Assembly (NCBI GenBank): GCA_913055625.1
Contig: CAJXJW010000010.1
Coordinates: forward strand, 1-64,000
Direction of reading: 5' to 3'
Origin: an uncultured Pseudomonadota bacterium
GTDB lineage: Bacteria; Pseudomonadota; Gammaproteobacteria; Steroidobacterales; Woeseiaceae
Length of the DNA: 64,000 nt
Part shown: positions 41,646 to 50,911 of the stretch, in pieces
Layout: each line of letters begins with the position of its first letter
How positions within the stretch are numbered: position 1 is the first letter of the stretch
The notes under the pieces: model-generated
What the model was told of the DNA's origin: nothing
Databases searched by the model: none
The model's input: the letters and a program-made list of their open reading frames with translations, nothing else
Made by a program: the position numbers and the translations under genes

Positions 41646-42584
41646 ATGTCGACGAATTACCAATGGTCCGACCTGTGGTCGGGTGACCGTGCGCGGGCCG
41701 CGCAGGCGGCGAATCGCCTGTTGCCGGCATGGGTCAGCCTGGTGATCGTCATCCTGATCGGCTGGCAGCTCGCCCGGGTCGCCTGGATGCTGGTGCCGGG
41801 CCCGTCCGCCGGTGAGCCGGTCATGATTCCCCGCCAGGCCGCAGCATTGAGCACATCCACCGACGCGGTCGCTGCGAGCGAGGCCATCGCGGGTGCCCAC
41901 CTGTTCGGCACCGCCGACGCAACCGAGGCGCCCGCGGCGCCGGTCGAAGAACTCGACAACCTCGCCGAGACAAACCTGCGCAACCTGACGTTGCGCGGAA
42001 CCATCGCGTCCGACCGGGAGGAGTTCTCGATTGCAATCATTGCCAACAGCGGCAACGAGGAGAAGGTGTATGCCGTCGGCGATGCCGTCGCTTCCGGTGC
42101 TTCGCTGCACGCTGTTTACGCGGACCGCGTGGTGCTGAACGAGAACGGCGAGCTGACGAACCTGTCGCTGCCGCGGGAATTCGAGAACACCCGCCCGACG
42201 GCCGCCGTGCGCCCGGTTTCGTACCGCCAGTCCGACGACGTGCAGGAGGAGGACCAGTCGATCCAGGCGGTCGTCGCACAAAACGTGTCCCGTCTTGCGG
42301 ACGTCATCCGGCCGACGCCCTACTTCGTCAACGGCGAACAGCAGGGCTATCGCGTGTACCCCGGCAGGAACCGGGAGCAGTTTGCCGCACTCGGGCTTCG
42401 GCCGGGCGACCTCATCCGCGAGATCGACGGGCAGTCCCTGTCGGACCCGACCCAGGCCATGCAGATATTCCAGTCACTCGGCACCGCGAGCCAGGTTTCC
42501 GTGACCGTCGACCGCGACGGGAACCCCGAGACCATCGTGCTGAGTACCGACCAACTCGATCTAGGGAAAGAAGAGACGCAATGA
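41646..42584 (+). CDS. gspC: Type II secretion protein GspC
   Basis: A 312-residue inner-membrane component that links the assembly platform to the GspD secretin. One transmembrane helix (WVSLVIVILIGWQLARVAWML, about 33-53), then the HR domain (LRNLTLRGTIASDREEFSIAI, VYAVGDAVASGASLHAVYAD) and a C-terminal PDZ-like domain (YRVYPGRNREQFAALGLRPGDLIREIDG), which contributes to substrate choice. ATG 41646 is chosen as the natural start. It overlaps gspD by ATGA. Confidence 0.92.
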   Translation: MSTNYQWSDLWSGDRARAAQAANRLLPAWVSLVIVILIGWQLARVAWMLVPGPSAGEPVMIPRQAAALSTSTDAVAASEAIAGAHLFGTADATEAPAAPVEELDNLAETNLRNLTLRGTIASDREEFSIAIIANSGNEEKVYAVGDAVASGASLHAVYADRVVLNENGELTNLSLPREFENTRPTAAVRPVSYRQSDDVQEEDQSIQAVVAQNVSRLADVIRPTPYFVNGEQQGYRVYPGRNREQFAALGLRPGDLIREIDGQSLSDPTQAMQIFQSLGTASQVSVTVDRDGNPETIVLSTDQLDLGKEETQ

Positions 42585-44590
42585 TAGCCCGTCACCACCG
42601 GATGTTTCCGCGGCTCGGAGCCGCCATCCTGCTCCTCGTGCTCGCGCCATTGCCGGCACCGGCCCAGCAGCCCGGCACGGCCACGATCACACCAAACTAC
42701 AAGGAAGCGGATATCCGGCAGATCGTCGAAGCCGTCGGCGAAATCACGAACCGCACGTTCATCATCGATCCCCGCGTGCAGGGCGCCAAGGTCACGATGC
42801 TGTCGTCCACGCCGATGACGCCCGAAGCCTTCTACGAGGCCTTCCTGTCGATCCTCGAGGTTCACCAGCTCGCCGCGGTCACGACCGGCAACATCACGAA
42901 GATCATCCCGAATGCGACGGCACGGCAGTACGCCGGCCCGATCGGTACGACGGGCTCGACCGGGCCGGACGACCTGATCACCCAGGTCATACAGGTACGC
43001 AACGTCGGCGCGACACAGCTCGTCCCGATCCTCCGCCCGCTCGTACCGCAGTACGGCCATCTCGTCGCGCACCCCGGCTCGAACATGCTGATCATTTCGG
43101 ACCGTGCCGCGAACGTCGACCGCATGATCGCGATCATCCGCCGCATCGACCAGGCGAGTGACGAGGAGATCGAGGTCGTACCCCTGCAGCACGCGTCGGC
43201 CACCGAAGTCGTCCGCGTCGTCTCGACACTGACGCAGCAACCGCGCGCGGACGGCGCGCCGGTGACGACGAGCCTGGTCGCCGACTCCCGGACCAACAGT
43301 GTACTGCTCGGCGGCGACAAGGCGGACCGGTTGCGGCTGCGGACGCTGATCGCACACCTCGACACGCCGTTGGAAGACGGGGGCGACACGCAAGTTCGCT
43401 ATCTCCGTTACGCAGATGCCGAGGAACTCGCCACGAAACTGCAGCAGCACGTGGCCGCGAACCAGGCCAGTGCCGGCGGCGCGGCCGGCGCCGCGGCGAA
43501 CACCGCCGGTTCGCAGGGCGCGGTCAGCGTCTGGGCCGATGCGCAGACGAATGCGATCATCGTCAATGCGCCCCCGAAACTGATGCGCTCGATGATGGCC
43601 ATCGTCGACAAGCTCGACATCCGTCGTGCGCAGGTGCTGGTCGAGGCCATCATCGTCGAAGTGCTCGAGAATCGGTCTGCCGACCTCGGCGTGACGTTCG
43701 CCATCGAAGGCAGCGGCTCGGACGCGCCCATTGCGATCAGCAATTTCCCGGCGTTCGGCAGCGGCGTCGTGCAGCTCGCGGCGGCGGCTGCCGGTGGCGG
43801 CGACACGGTGACGGACCCGTCCGGCCTGATCGGCTCCGGCGTCACGATCGGCGTCGGGCGCATTACCGACGACGGCGTGAGCTTCGCAGCCATCCTGCGT
43901 GCGCTCCAGGGCGACGCCAACACGAACATCATCTCGACGCCCACGATCCTGACCACCGACAACGAGGAAGCCAGCCTCAACATCGGGCAGGAAGTGCCCT
44001 TCGTGTCCGGCCAGTTCACGAACACCGGCTCATCCGGCGGGTCGGTCAACCCGTTCACCACGGTCAACCGCGAATCCATCGGCGTAAAACTCACGATCAC
44101 GCCGCAAATCAACGAAGGTGACTCGCTGCTGCTCAAGATCTCGCAGGAAATCTCCAGCCTCGCGTCTTCGTCGGAGGGCGCAGTCGACCTGATCACGAAC
44201 CAGCGCATCATCGAAACCACGGTCATCGTCGACGACGGCACGATCATCGTGCTCGGGGGCCTGATCGAGGACACGCTCCGGGAGACGGAACAGCGTGTAC
44301 CCGTACTCGGCGCGATTCCGGTCGTCGGCGGGCTGTTCCGCAGTCGCAACAACGAGAAGGTCAAGACCAACCTGATGATCTTCATCCGGCCGCAGATCCT
44401 GCGCGATGCCGAGCGGTCCTGGCAGGTCACAAATGACAAGTACAACTACATCCGCAACGTCCAGCTGGGCAACCAGGGGCAGGCAGTACCGCTGCTGAAG
44501 GACGTGGAGCGCCCCGCCCTGCCGCCGATCGAGGAACAGGGCACGGCCCCCGCGCCGTCGGACGAGGCGCCCAGCGAGAAGTACGACTGA
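42581..44590 (+). CDS. gspD: Type II secretion secretin GspD
   Basis: A 669-residue outer-membrane channel subunit. A signal peptide ([19 protein letters not shown]) is followed by the N0 domain ([20 protein letters not shown]), N1-N3 repeats (including [19 protein letters not shown] and [16 protein letters not shown]), and the secretin barrel with [40 protein letters not shown] and [21 protein letters not shown]. Its small C-terminal extension has no obvious S-domain. It is coupled to gspC (ATGA) and is 11 bases upstream of gspE. Confidence 0.96.
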   Translation: MIARHHRMFPRLGAAILLLVLAPLPAPAQQPGTATITPNYKEADIRQIVEAVGEITNRTFIIDPRVQGAKVTMLSSTPMTPEAFYEAFLSILEVHQLAAVTTGNITKIIPNATARQYAGPIGTTGSTGPDDLITQVIQVRNVGATQLVPILRPLVPQYGHLVAHPGSNMLIISDRAANVDRMIAIIRRIDQASDEEIEVVPLQHASATEVVRVVSTLTQQPRADGAPVTTSLVADSRTNSVLLGGDKADRLRLRTLIAHLDTPLEDGGDTQVRYLRYADAEELATKLQQHVAANQASAGGAAGAAANTAGSQGAVSVWADAQTNAIIVNAPPKLMRSMMAIVDKLDIRRAQVLVEAIIVEVLENRSADLGVTFAIEGSGSDAPIAISNFPAFGSGVVQLAAAAAGGGDTVTDPSGLIGSGVTIGVGRITDDGVSFAAILRALQGDANTNIISTPTILTTDNEEASLNIGQEVPFVSGQFTNTGSSGGSVNPFTTVNRESIGVKLTITPQINEGDSLLLKISQEISSLASSSEGAVDLITNQRIIETTVIVDDGTIIVLGGLIEDTLRETEQRVPVLGAIPVVGGLFRSRNNEKVKTNLMIFIRPQILRDAERSWQVTNDKYNYIRNVQLGNQGQAVPLLKDVERPALPPIEEQGTAPAPSDEAPSEKYD

Positions 44591-44601
44591 CGGCGTCGCG
44601 C

Positions 44602-46140
44602 ATGGCCAGCCAACACGAAACGCTCGCTCCCGGCAGCACGATCGTTCCCGAGACCGAAGCCGAAATCGAAGCCGCCCGCGAAGCGCGCGTCCTGCCATTC
44701 TCGTTCGCGAAGCGCCACGGCGTACTGATTCGCGAGATCAAGGACGGCGCCGCCGACGCCGTGTACCGCGCCGGTGCGAGCCCCTTGAGCCTTGCGGAAG
44801 CACGGCGCTTTGCCGGCGTGCCCTTGAAACTGTCGCGGGTGTCCGACGCGGTCTTCGATTCCCTGCTGCAGGCCTCCTACGAGCAGGGCACGCACAACGC
44901 CATCCAGATGGTCGACGGCCTCAATGAGGACATCAACCTCGACCAGGTGGCCCAGGAACTGCAGGAACCGTCAGACCTGATCGACAGCGACGACGACGCG
45001 CCGATCATCCGCTTCATCAACGCCGTTCTCACCGAGGCGGTCAAGGAGAATGCCTCCGACGTCCACATCGAGCCCTACGAGAACCGGCTGAACGTGCGAT
45101 TTCGTGTCGACGGCGTCCTTCGCGAGATCCTGCAGACCCGGCGTGCCCTCGCCCCGCTCGTCGTGTCGCGCATCAAGGTCATGTCGAAACTCGACATCGC
45201 CGAAAAGCGCCTGCCCCAGGACGGACGCATCTCCCTGCGCATCGCCGGCCGCGCCGTCGACGTGCGTGTCTCGACGATGCCGTCCGGCCACGGAGAGCGC
45301 GTCGTGCTTCGCCTGCTCGACAAGCAGGCCGGCCGGCTCGACCTCGGGTCGCTCGGCATGGACGAACGGTCGACGGCGATCATGGACAGCCTGATCCACA
45401 AGCCCCACGGCATCATCCTCGTGACCGGCCCGACCGGTTCCGGCAAGACGACGACACTGTACGCCGCCCTCGAGCGCATCAACGACCACAGCCGCAACAT
45501 CATGACGGTCGAGGACCCGATCGAGTACTTCATCGACGGTATCGGGCAGACGCAGGTCAATTCCAAGGTGGACATGACCTTCGCGCGCGGACTGCGCGCG
45601 ATCCTGCGCCAGGACCCCGATGTCGTCATGGTGGGCGAGATCCGCGACCTGGAGACCGCGGAGATCGCGGTGCAGGCGAGTCTCACGGGGCACCTCGTGC
45701 TGTCCACGCTGCACACGAACACGGCGTCCGGCGCCGTCACGCGCCTGCGCGACATGGGTGTCGAACCCTTCCTGCTCTCGTCGAGCATCATCGGCGTGCT
45801 CGCGCAGCGTCTCGTGCGCGTACTCGACGACGAGACGAAGGTGCCCTACACGGCCACCGAGTACGAGTGCGGGCTGCTCGAGGCAGACCCGGCGAATCCC
45901 CCGACGCTGTACAAGCCGGGGCCGGGGGCCAACGGCGGGTTTTCCGGCCGCACCGGCATCTACGAGCTGATCGCGATCAACGACCGCATGCGCACGATGA
46001 TCCACGATGGCGTCAGCGAGCAGGAGTTTGAACGTTACGCACGCAAGTTCGGTCCGGGCATCCGCGCCGACGGCCGCCGACGCGTGCTCCAGGGCGAGAC
46101 CACGCTCGAGGAAGTCCTGCGCGTAACGCGGGAAGACTGA
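44602..46140 (+). CDS. gspE: Type II secretion ATPase GspE lacking the zinc motif
   Basis: A 512-residue cytoplasmic hexameric ATPase that powers pseudopilus growth. The N-terminal N1E part is short and is followed by the N2E and motor domains: [19 protein letters not shown], Walker [11 protein letters not shown] near 276, Asp box [16 protein letters not shown], Walker [16 protein letters not shown] and the His box [10 protein letters not shown]. Canonical GspE then has two CxxC pairs binding zinc. Here that place reads [20 protein letters not shown]...[17 protein letters not shown], with a single Cys. The nucleotide-binding site itself looks intact. Confidence 0.95.
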   Translation: MASQHETLAPGSTIVPETEAEIEAAREARVLPFSFAKRHGVLIREIKDGAADAVYRAGASPLSLAEARRFAGVPLKLSRVSDAVFDSLLQASYEQGTHNAIQMVDGLNEDINLDQVAQELQEPSDLIDSDDDAPIIRFINAVLTEAVKENASDVHIEPYENRLNVRFRVDGVLREILQTRRALAPLVVSRIKVMSKLDIAEKRLPQDGRISLRIAGRAVDVRVSTMPSGHGERVVLRLLDKQAGRLDLGSLGMDERSTAIMDSLIHKPHGIILVTGPTGSGKTTTLYAALERINDHSRNIMTVEDPIEYFIDGIGQTQVNSKVDMTFARGLRAILRQDPDVVMVGEIRDLETAEIAVQASLTGHLVLSTLHTNTASGAVTRLRDMGVEPFLLSSSIIGVLAQRLVRVLDDETKVPYTATEYECGLLEADPANPPTLYKPGPGANGGFSGRTGIYELIAINDRMRTMIHDGVSEQEFERYARKFGPGIRADGRRRVLQGETTLEEVLRVTRED

Positions 46141-46154
46141 CGGACACCTGATCG

Positions 46155-47369
46155 ATGGGCGCCTTCGAATACGTCGCGCTGGATGCCACCGGCAAGGAAG
46201 CCAAGGGCCTCATCGAAGGCGACACGCCGCGCCACGTTCGCCAGATTCTGCGCGAGCGTCGCCTCCTCCCCGTCAAGGTGACGGAGGTCGCTCAGCGCGA
46301 AGCCCGACGCCAGCGTTCGTTCTCACTGCGCCGCGGCATGTCGCCGGCCGAGCTCGCGCTCGTCACGCGCCAACTCGCCTCGTTGTCGCAGTCAGGCCTG
46401 CCGCTCGAGGAATCGCTGCTGGCCGTGTCGCAACAGAACGACCAACCGAGAACGAAGAGCATTCTGCTGGGGGTGCGCGGCAAGGTCATGGAAGGCCACA
46501 CGCTGGCCGACGGCCTCGGCGAATTCCCGCAGGCGTTTCCGGACCTGTACCGGGCGACGATCGCGGCCGGCGAACAATCCGGGCACCTCGACGTCGTCCT
46601 CGAGCGCCTCGCGGACTACACCGAAGCCCGCCACGAGCTGCGGCAGCGCGTCACCAATGCAATGATCTACCCGATCGCGCTCGTCGTCATGGCGATCGGC
46701 ATCATCAGCTTCATGCTGGCCTCGGTCGTGCCGAAGATCGTCCAGGTCTTCGAGAACACCGCCGCGGAACTGCCGGCCCTGACGCGTGGACTGATTTCGA
46801 CCAGCGACTTCCTGCGCAATCACTGGTTCCTGGTGATCGTGGCGGTCGGGGCGCTGAGCTGGGGCACCTGGTGGCTGCTTCAGCGCGAAGGACCGCGCCG
46901 GCGCTACCACCGGACGCTGCTCGCGCTGCCGATCATCGGCCGGCTAACGCGCGGCATCAACACCGCGCGATTCACCCGCACGTTCAGCATCCTGGCCGGC
47001 AGCGGTGTCCCGATCCTCGAAGCGATGAAGATTTCGGCCGGCGTCATCGAGAACCTGCCGATGCGCGACGCCGTGACGGACGCGGCCGTCAGGGTTCGTG
47101 AGGGTGGCTCGATCAGCAAGTCACTCGAAATGAGCAAGCTGTTTCCGCCGATGATGATTCACCTGATCGCCAGCGGTGAAGCGGGCGGCAAACTCGGCGA
47201 GATGCTGAAGCGCGCCGCCGACGGCCAGGAGCGGGAAGTGGACGGCCTGATCGCGGCCCTCCTCGGCATTCTCCAGCCATTGCTGATCGTGCTGATGGGC
47301 GGCGTCGTCCTCATGATCGTGCTCGCGATCCTGTTGCCGATTTTCGAGATCAACAATCTGATTCGCTGA
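46155..47369 (+). CDS. gspF: Type II secretion inner-membrane platform protein GspF
   Basis: A 404-residue polytopic protein with the two-domain GspF/PilC fold: FEYVALDATGKEAKGLIEGD at the N-terminus, LVTRQLASLSQSGLPLEESL, a first helix pair (MIYPIALVVMAIGIISFMLASVVP) and the final helix LLIVLMGGVVLMIVLAILLPIFEIN. It anchors GspE and the growing pseudopilus. It is the last gsp gene here: gspG and later genes do not follow. Confidence 0.95.
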   Translation: MGAFEYVALDATGKEAKGLIEGDTPRHVRQILRERRLLPVKVTEVAQREARRQRSFSLRRGMSPAELALVTRQLASLSQSGLPLEESLLAVSQQNDQPRTKSILLGVRGKVMEGHTLADGLGEFPQAFPDLYRATIAAGEQSGHLDVVLERLADYTEARHELRQRVTNAMIYPIALVVMAIGIISFMLASVVPKIVQVFENTAAELPALTRGLISTSDFLRNHWFLVIVAVGALSWGTWWLLQREGPRRRYHRTLLALPIIGRLTRGINTARFTRTFSILAGSGVPILEAMKISAGVIENLPMRDAVTDAAVRVREGGSISKSLEMSKLFPPMMIHLIASGEAGGKLGEMLKRAADGQEREVDGLIAALLGILQPLLIVLMGGVVLMIVLAILLPIFEINNLIR

Positions 47370-47506
47370 TTCCGGCGGATTGGTGCGCCGACCGGAATGC
47401 GGTCTTGCGAAGCAAAATCTTTCGCGGTATACATGCGGCAATCTCGGGTCGGCGGGGATGCCGCGGAGAGCAATTGCCGTACGAGAGGGTGCATTGAGGA
47501 CATGCG

Positions 47507-47809
47507 ATGACCGGCCAGAAGAAAGGCGAGCGGGAACCGGAAGAAACGGAAGAAGAGCTCGACACCGAAGATGACGACGATACGCTGAGCGTGCGTCGCG
47601 CGAGCGATGACGATGACGACGACGACAGCGACGGCTCGTCCATCGAAATCAACATCGAGGAGCTCGTGTCGAAGCTCGATTCCATCGACGGTGATGATGT
47701 CGCCCGTCGACGCGCGATCAAGCGCCGCATCGAAGAACTCCGTGAATTGCGTGAGGCAGAGAGAGACCTCGACAGCACCTACAATTTCAATCTCGACGAC
47801 GACGACTGA
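47507..47809 (+). CDS. Small, highly acidic protein of unknown function
   Basis: A 100-residue protein with over a third Asp and Glu. It has an acidic N-terminal half (EETEEELDTEDDDDT, DDDDDDDSDGSS), a helical, charged middle (VSKLDSIDGDDVARRRAIKRRIEELRELRE is mixed acidic and basic) and an Asp-rich end. A ribosome binding site GAGG lies about nine bases upstream. It could be related to the small PA3496-like charged proteins, but that is uncertain. It lies 137 bases after gspF and is convergent with dnaE2. Confidence 0.6.
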   Translation: MTGQKKGEREPEETEEELDTEDDDDTLSVRRASDDDDDDDSDGSSIEINIEELVSKLDSIDGDDVARRRAIKRRIEELRELREAERDLDSTYNFNLDDDD

Positions 47810-47828
47810 ATGTTCGCCGGGGCCGGCG

Positions 47829-50800
47829 TCAACGAAAGTCGCGGGACCGCACGTCCAGATTCCCCAGCAACGCCGTGTGATCGACCAGCCGTTTCGCAAT
47901 CACGTGGATCACCTTGCCCTCGATCTGCAACTCGCCGGTCACCCCCATCAGCTTCGCGTTCAGCAGTGCGGCACGAAATTCCTCGGCGACCTGCTTCCAG
48001 ACGATCAGGTTGACGTGCCCGCCCTCGTCCTCCAGCGTGACGAACGTGACGCCGCTCGCCGTTCCCGGGCGCTGTTTCGTGATGACGAGTCCCGCCACGG
48101 AAATCGGCTGCCCGTTCCGGCCATCCGGTAAGGTCGTCACCGGCGCGTAGCCGTAACGATCCAGGCGATCGCGCAGCAGGTGCATCGGGTGCCGTTCGAG
48201 CGTCAGCCCCAGGCTGCGGTAGTCGGCGACGATATCCTGCCCTTCGCCCGGCGCGGTCAGCATCGGCGCGGCCTCGCGGACGTCGAACGTGCCGAGGAGC
48301 GGCGTCGGTTCCTCCACGCCGGCCACCGCCCAGCGCGCGCGATGACGATGGCCTTCCAGCGGTTTCAGCGCACCGGCCGTGGCCAGCAGGCCCAGCTCGC
48401 GCCGGTCCAGCCCGGTCCGTTCAACCAGTTCCTGCGTACGCGAGAAGCCGACGCCCGGACGCGTGCTCTCGATCCGGCGTCCGGCCTCTTCCGACAACCC
48501 CTTGACCAGCCGCAGCCCGAGTCTCAGGCAGGCCGCGCCGTCCGGGCTGCGCTCCAGGGAACAGTCCCAGCCGCTCCGGTTGACGTCGACGGGCCGCACC
48601 TCGACACCGTGGCGGCGCAGGTCCTGGACGAGCTGTGAGGCCGAGTAGAAGCCCATCGGCTGGCTGTTCAGCAGGGCCGCCGTGAACGCGGCCGGCGTGT
48701 GCCGCTTCAGCCAGCACGACACGTAGACGAGCAGCGCGAAGCTCGCCGAGTGCGACTCCGGAAAACCGTACTCGCCGAAGCCCTCGATCTGGTGAAAGAT
48801 CTGCCGGGCGAACGCCTCGCTGTAGCCGCGGCGCCGCATGCCCTCGATCAGGCGTTCCTCGAACGGCCCGAGACCGCCACGCCGCTTCCAGGCGGCCATC
48901 GCCCGCCGCAGGCGATCCGCCTCGCCGGCGGAGAACCCGGCGGCCACGATCGCGAGCTGCATCACCTGCTCCTGGAAAATCGGCACGCCGAGCGTCCGCT
49001 GCAGCACGCCCTTGACCTCGTCGCTCGGGTAGTCGACGGCCTCCTCGCCGTTACGGCGCCGAAGATAAGGGTGCACCATGTCGCCCTGGATCGGCCCCGG
49101 CCGGATGATCGCGACCTCGATGACGAGATCGTAGTAGCAGCGCGGCTTCAGCCGCGGCAGCATCGCCATCTGCGCACGGGATTCGATCTGGAACACGCCC
49201 ATCGTGTCACCGTCGCAGATCATGTCGTACACGAGCGGGTCCTCGGCCGGCACCGTCGCCAGAGTGAGTTCGCGCCCGTCGAAACGCCGGATCAGCTCGA
49301 AGCTGCGCCGGATCGCCGTCAGCATCCCGAGCCCGAGCACGTCGACCTTCAAAAGCCCCAGGTCTTCGAGATCGTTCTTCTCCCACTGGATGACGGTGCG
49401 CTCCGGCATCGTCGCGTTCTCGACCGGCACGAGCTCGGACAGCGGCCCGTTCGAGATCACGAAGCCGCCGACGTGCTGCGACAGGTGCCGCGGGAACCCG
49501 ACCAGTTCGCCGACGAGGTACAGCAGGCGCTTCACGACCGGGCTGTCGGGCCGCAGGCCGGCCTCGAGGATGCGGCTCTCGTCGACGGTCCTGCCGTCCC
49601 ACCACTGCATCGACCGCGCCAGCCGCCCGACCTGCAGCTCCGACAGGCCCAGCGCCTTGCCGACGTCACGCAGCGCACTGCGCGGGCGGTAGGTGATCAC
49701 CGTGGCCGCGAGTGCCGCGCGCTCGCGGCCGTACTTCCGGTAGATATACTGGATCACCTCCTCGCGGCGCTCGTGCTCGAAATCGACGTCGATGTCCGGC
49801 GGCTCGTTGCGCTCCTTCGAGATGAATCGCTCGACCAGCGTCGCCATGCGCCCCGGATCGACTTCCGTGATACCGAGACAGAAACACACGGCCGAATTCG
49901 CCGCCGAGCCGCGTCCCTGGCACAGGATGCCCTGCGAGCGTGCAAACGCCACGATGTCGTAGACGGTCAGGAAGTACGGTTCGTAACGGAGGTCCGCGAT
50001 CAGCGCGAGTTCGTGCTCGACGAGTTGCACGACCTTCGCCGGCACGCCGCCGGGCCAGCGCCGGCGCATGCCCGCCTCGGTGAGCCGCCGCAGGTAGCTG
50101 GCCGGCGTCTCGCCGGCCGGCACGATCTCGTCCGGGTACTCGTAGCGCAGTTCGTCGAGCGAAAACGCCATGCTCGCGGCGATGTCGACGGACTCGCGCA
50201 ACAGCGCGGCCGGGTAGATGCGCTCGAGCATCTCGCGCGGCCGCAGGTGCCGCTCGCCGTTCGGGTACAGCAGGAAGCCGGCGGCGTCGACCGTGACGCC
50301 TTCGCGGATTGCCGTCAGCGTGTCCTGCAGGACGCGCCGCGCCCGGCGGTGCATGTGCACGTCACCGGTCGCAACGAGCGGCAGCTTCAGGCGCTTTCCG
50401 GTCGCCCGCAGGCAGTCGAGTTGTTCCCGCTGCCGGCCATCGGCCAGCAGCTCGACGGCGATCCAGAGCCGGTCGCGAAACGTTTCGCGAATCCAGTGAT
50501 CGTCGGTGCCGAGCGCAAATGTCTCGTCCGGGACCCACAGCGCGATGCAACCCGGAAGGCCGTCGTCGAAATCCTGCCGGCGCAGCGCGTAGCGACCCTT
50601 GTCGGCGGCGCGCCGTGCCCGCGTGATCAGCGCACACAGCGCCGCGTACCCGCGCCGGTCCTGCGCCAGCAGAACGAGCTTGCGCCCGCCCGGCAGGCGC
50701 AACTCCGAGCCGATGACGAGCTTCGAGAGACCGGCCTCCTTCGCGGCCATGTGCGCGCGCACGACGCCGGACACCGAGCACTCGTCGGTGATCGCCAGCG

Positions 50801-50909
50801 CGTCGTAACCGAGCGCCGCCGCGGTCGCGACGAGTTCTTCGGGGTGCGATGCGCCGCGCAGGAACGTGAAATTGCTGAGCGCGTGCAGCTCGGCATAGCG
50901 GGCCGGCAT
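47829..50909 (-). CDS. dnaE2: Error-prone DNA polymerase DnaE2
   Basis: A 1026-residue C-family polymerase used in damage-induced mutagenesis. The PHP domain starts YAELHALSNFTFLRGASHPEEL; the polymerase active site includes GRGSAANSAVCFCLGITEVDP and the metal-binding PDIDVDFEHERREEV (near 371). The C-terminal OB fold has ISVAGLVITKQRPGTASGVTFVTLEDE. ATG 50909 gives the usual start. It is the last gene of lexA-imuA-imuB-dnaE2, two bases after the imuB stop, and should be SOS-induced with them. Confidence 0.96.
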   Translation of the reverse strand: MPARYAELHALSNFTFLRGASHPEELVATAAALGYDALAITDECSVSGVVRAHMAAKEAGLSKLVIGSELRLPGGRKLVLLAQDRRGYAALCALITRARRAADKGRYALRRQDFDDGLPGCIALWVPDETFALGTDDHWIRETFRDRLWIAVELLADGRQREQLDCLRATGKRLKLPLVATGDVHMHRRARRVLQDTLTAIREGVTVDAAGFLLYPNGERHLRPREMLERIYPAALLRESVDIAASMAFSLDELRYEYPDEIVPAGETPASYLRRLTEAGMRRRWPGGVPAKVVQLVEHELALIADLRYEPYFLTVYDIVAFARSQGILCQGRGSAANSAVCFCLGITEVDPGRMATLVERFISKERNEPPDIDVDFEHERREEVIQYIYRKYGRERAALAATVITYRPRSALRDVGKALGLSELQVGRLARSMQWWDGRTVDESRILEAGLRPDSPVVKRLLYLVGELVGFPRHLSQHVGGFVISNGPLSELVPVENATMPERTVIQWEKNDLEDLGLLKVDVLGLGMLTAIRRSFELIRRFDGRELTLATVPAEDPLVYDMICDGDTMGVFQIESRAQMAMLPRLKPRCYYDLVIEVAIIRPGPIQGDMVHPYLRRRNGEEAVDYPSDEVKGVLQRTLGVPIFQEQVMQLAIVAAGFSAGEADRLRRAMAAWKRRGGLGPFEERLIEGMRRRGYSEAFARQIFHQIEGFGEYGFPESHSASFALLVYVSCWLKRHTPAAFTAALLNSQPMGFYSASQLVQDLRRHGVEVRPVDVNRSGWDCSLERSPDGAACLRLGLRLVKGLSEEAGRRIESTRPGVGFSRTQELVERTGLDRRELGLLATAGALKPLEGHRHRARWAVAGVEEPTPLLGTFDVREAAPMLTAPGEGQDIVADYRSLGLTLERHPMHLLRDRLDRYGYAPVTTLPDGRNGQPISVAGLVITKQRPGTASGVTFVTLEDEGGHVNLIVWKQVAEEFRAALLNAKLMGVTGELQIEGKVIHVIAKRLVDHTALLGNLDVRSRDFR

Positions 50910-50911
50910 CG

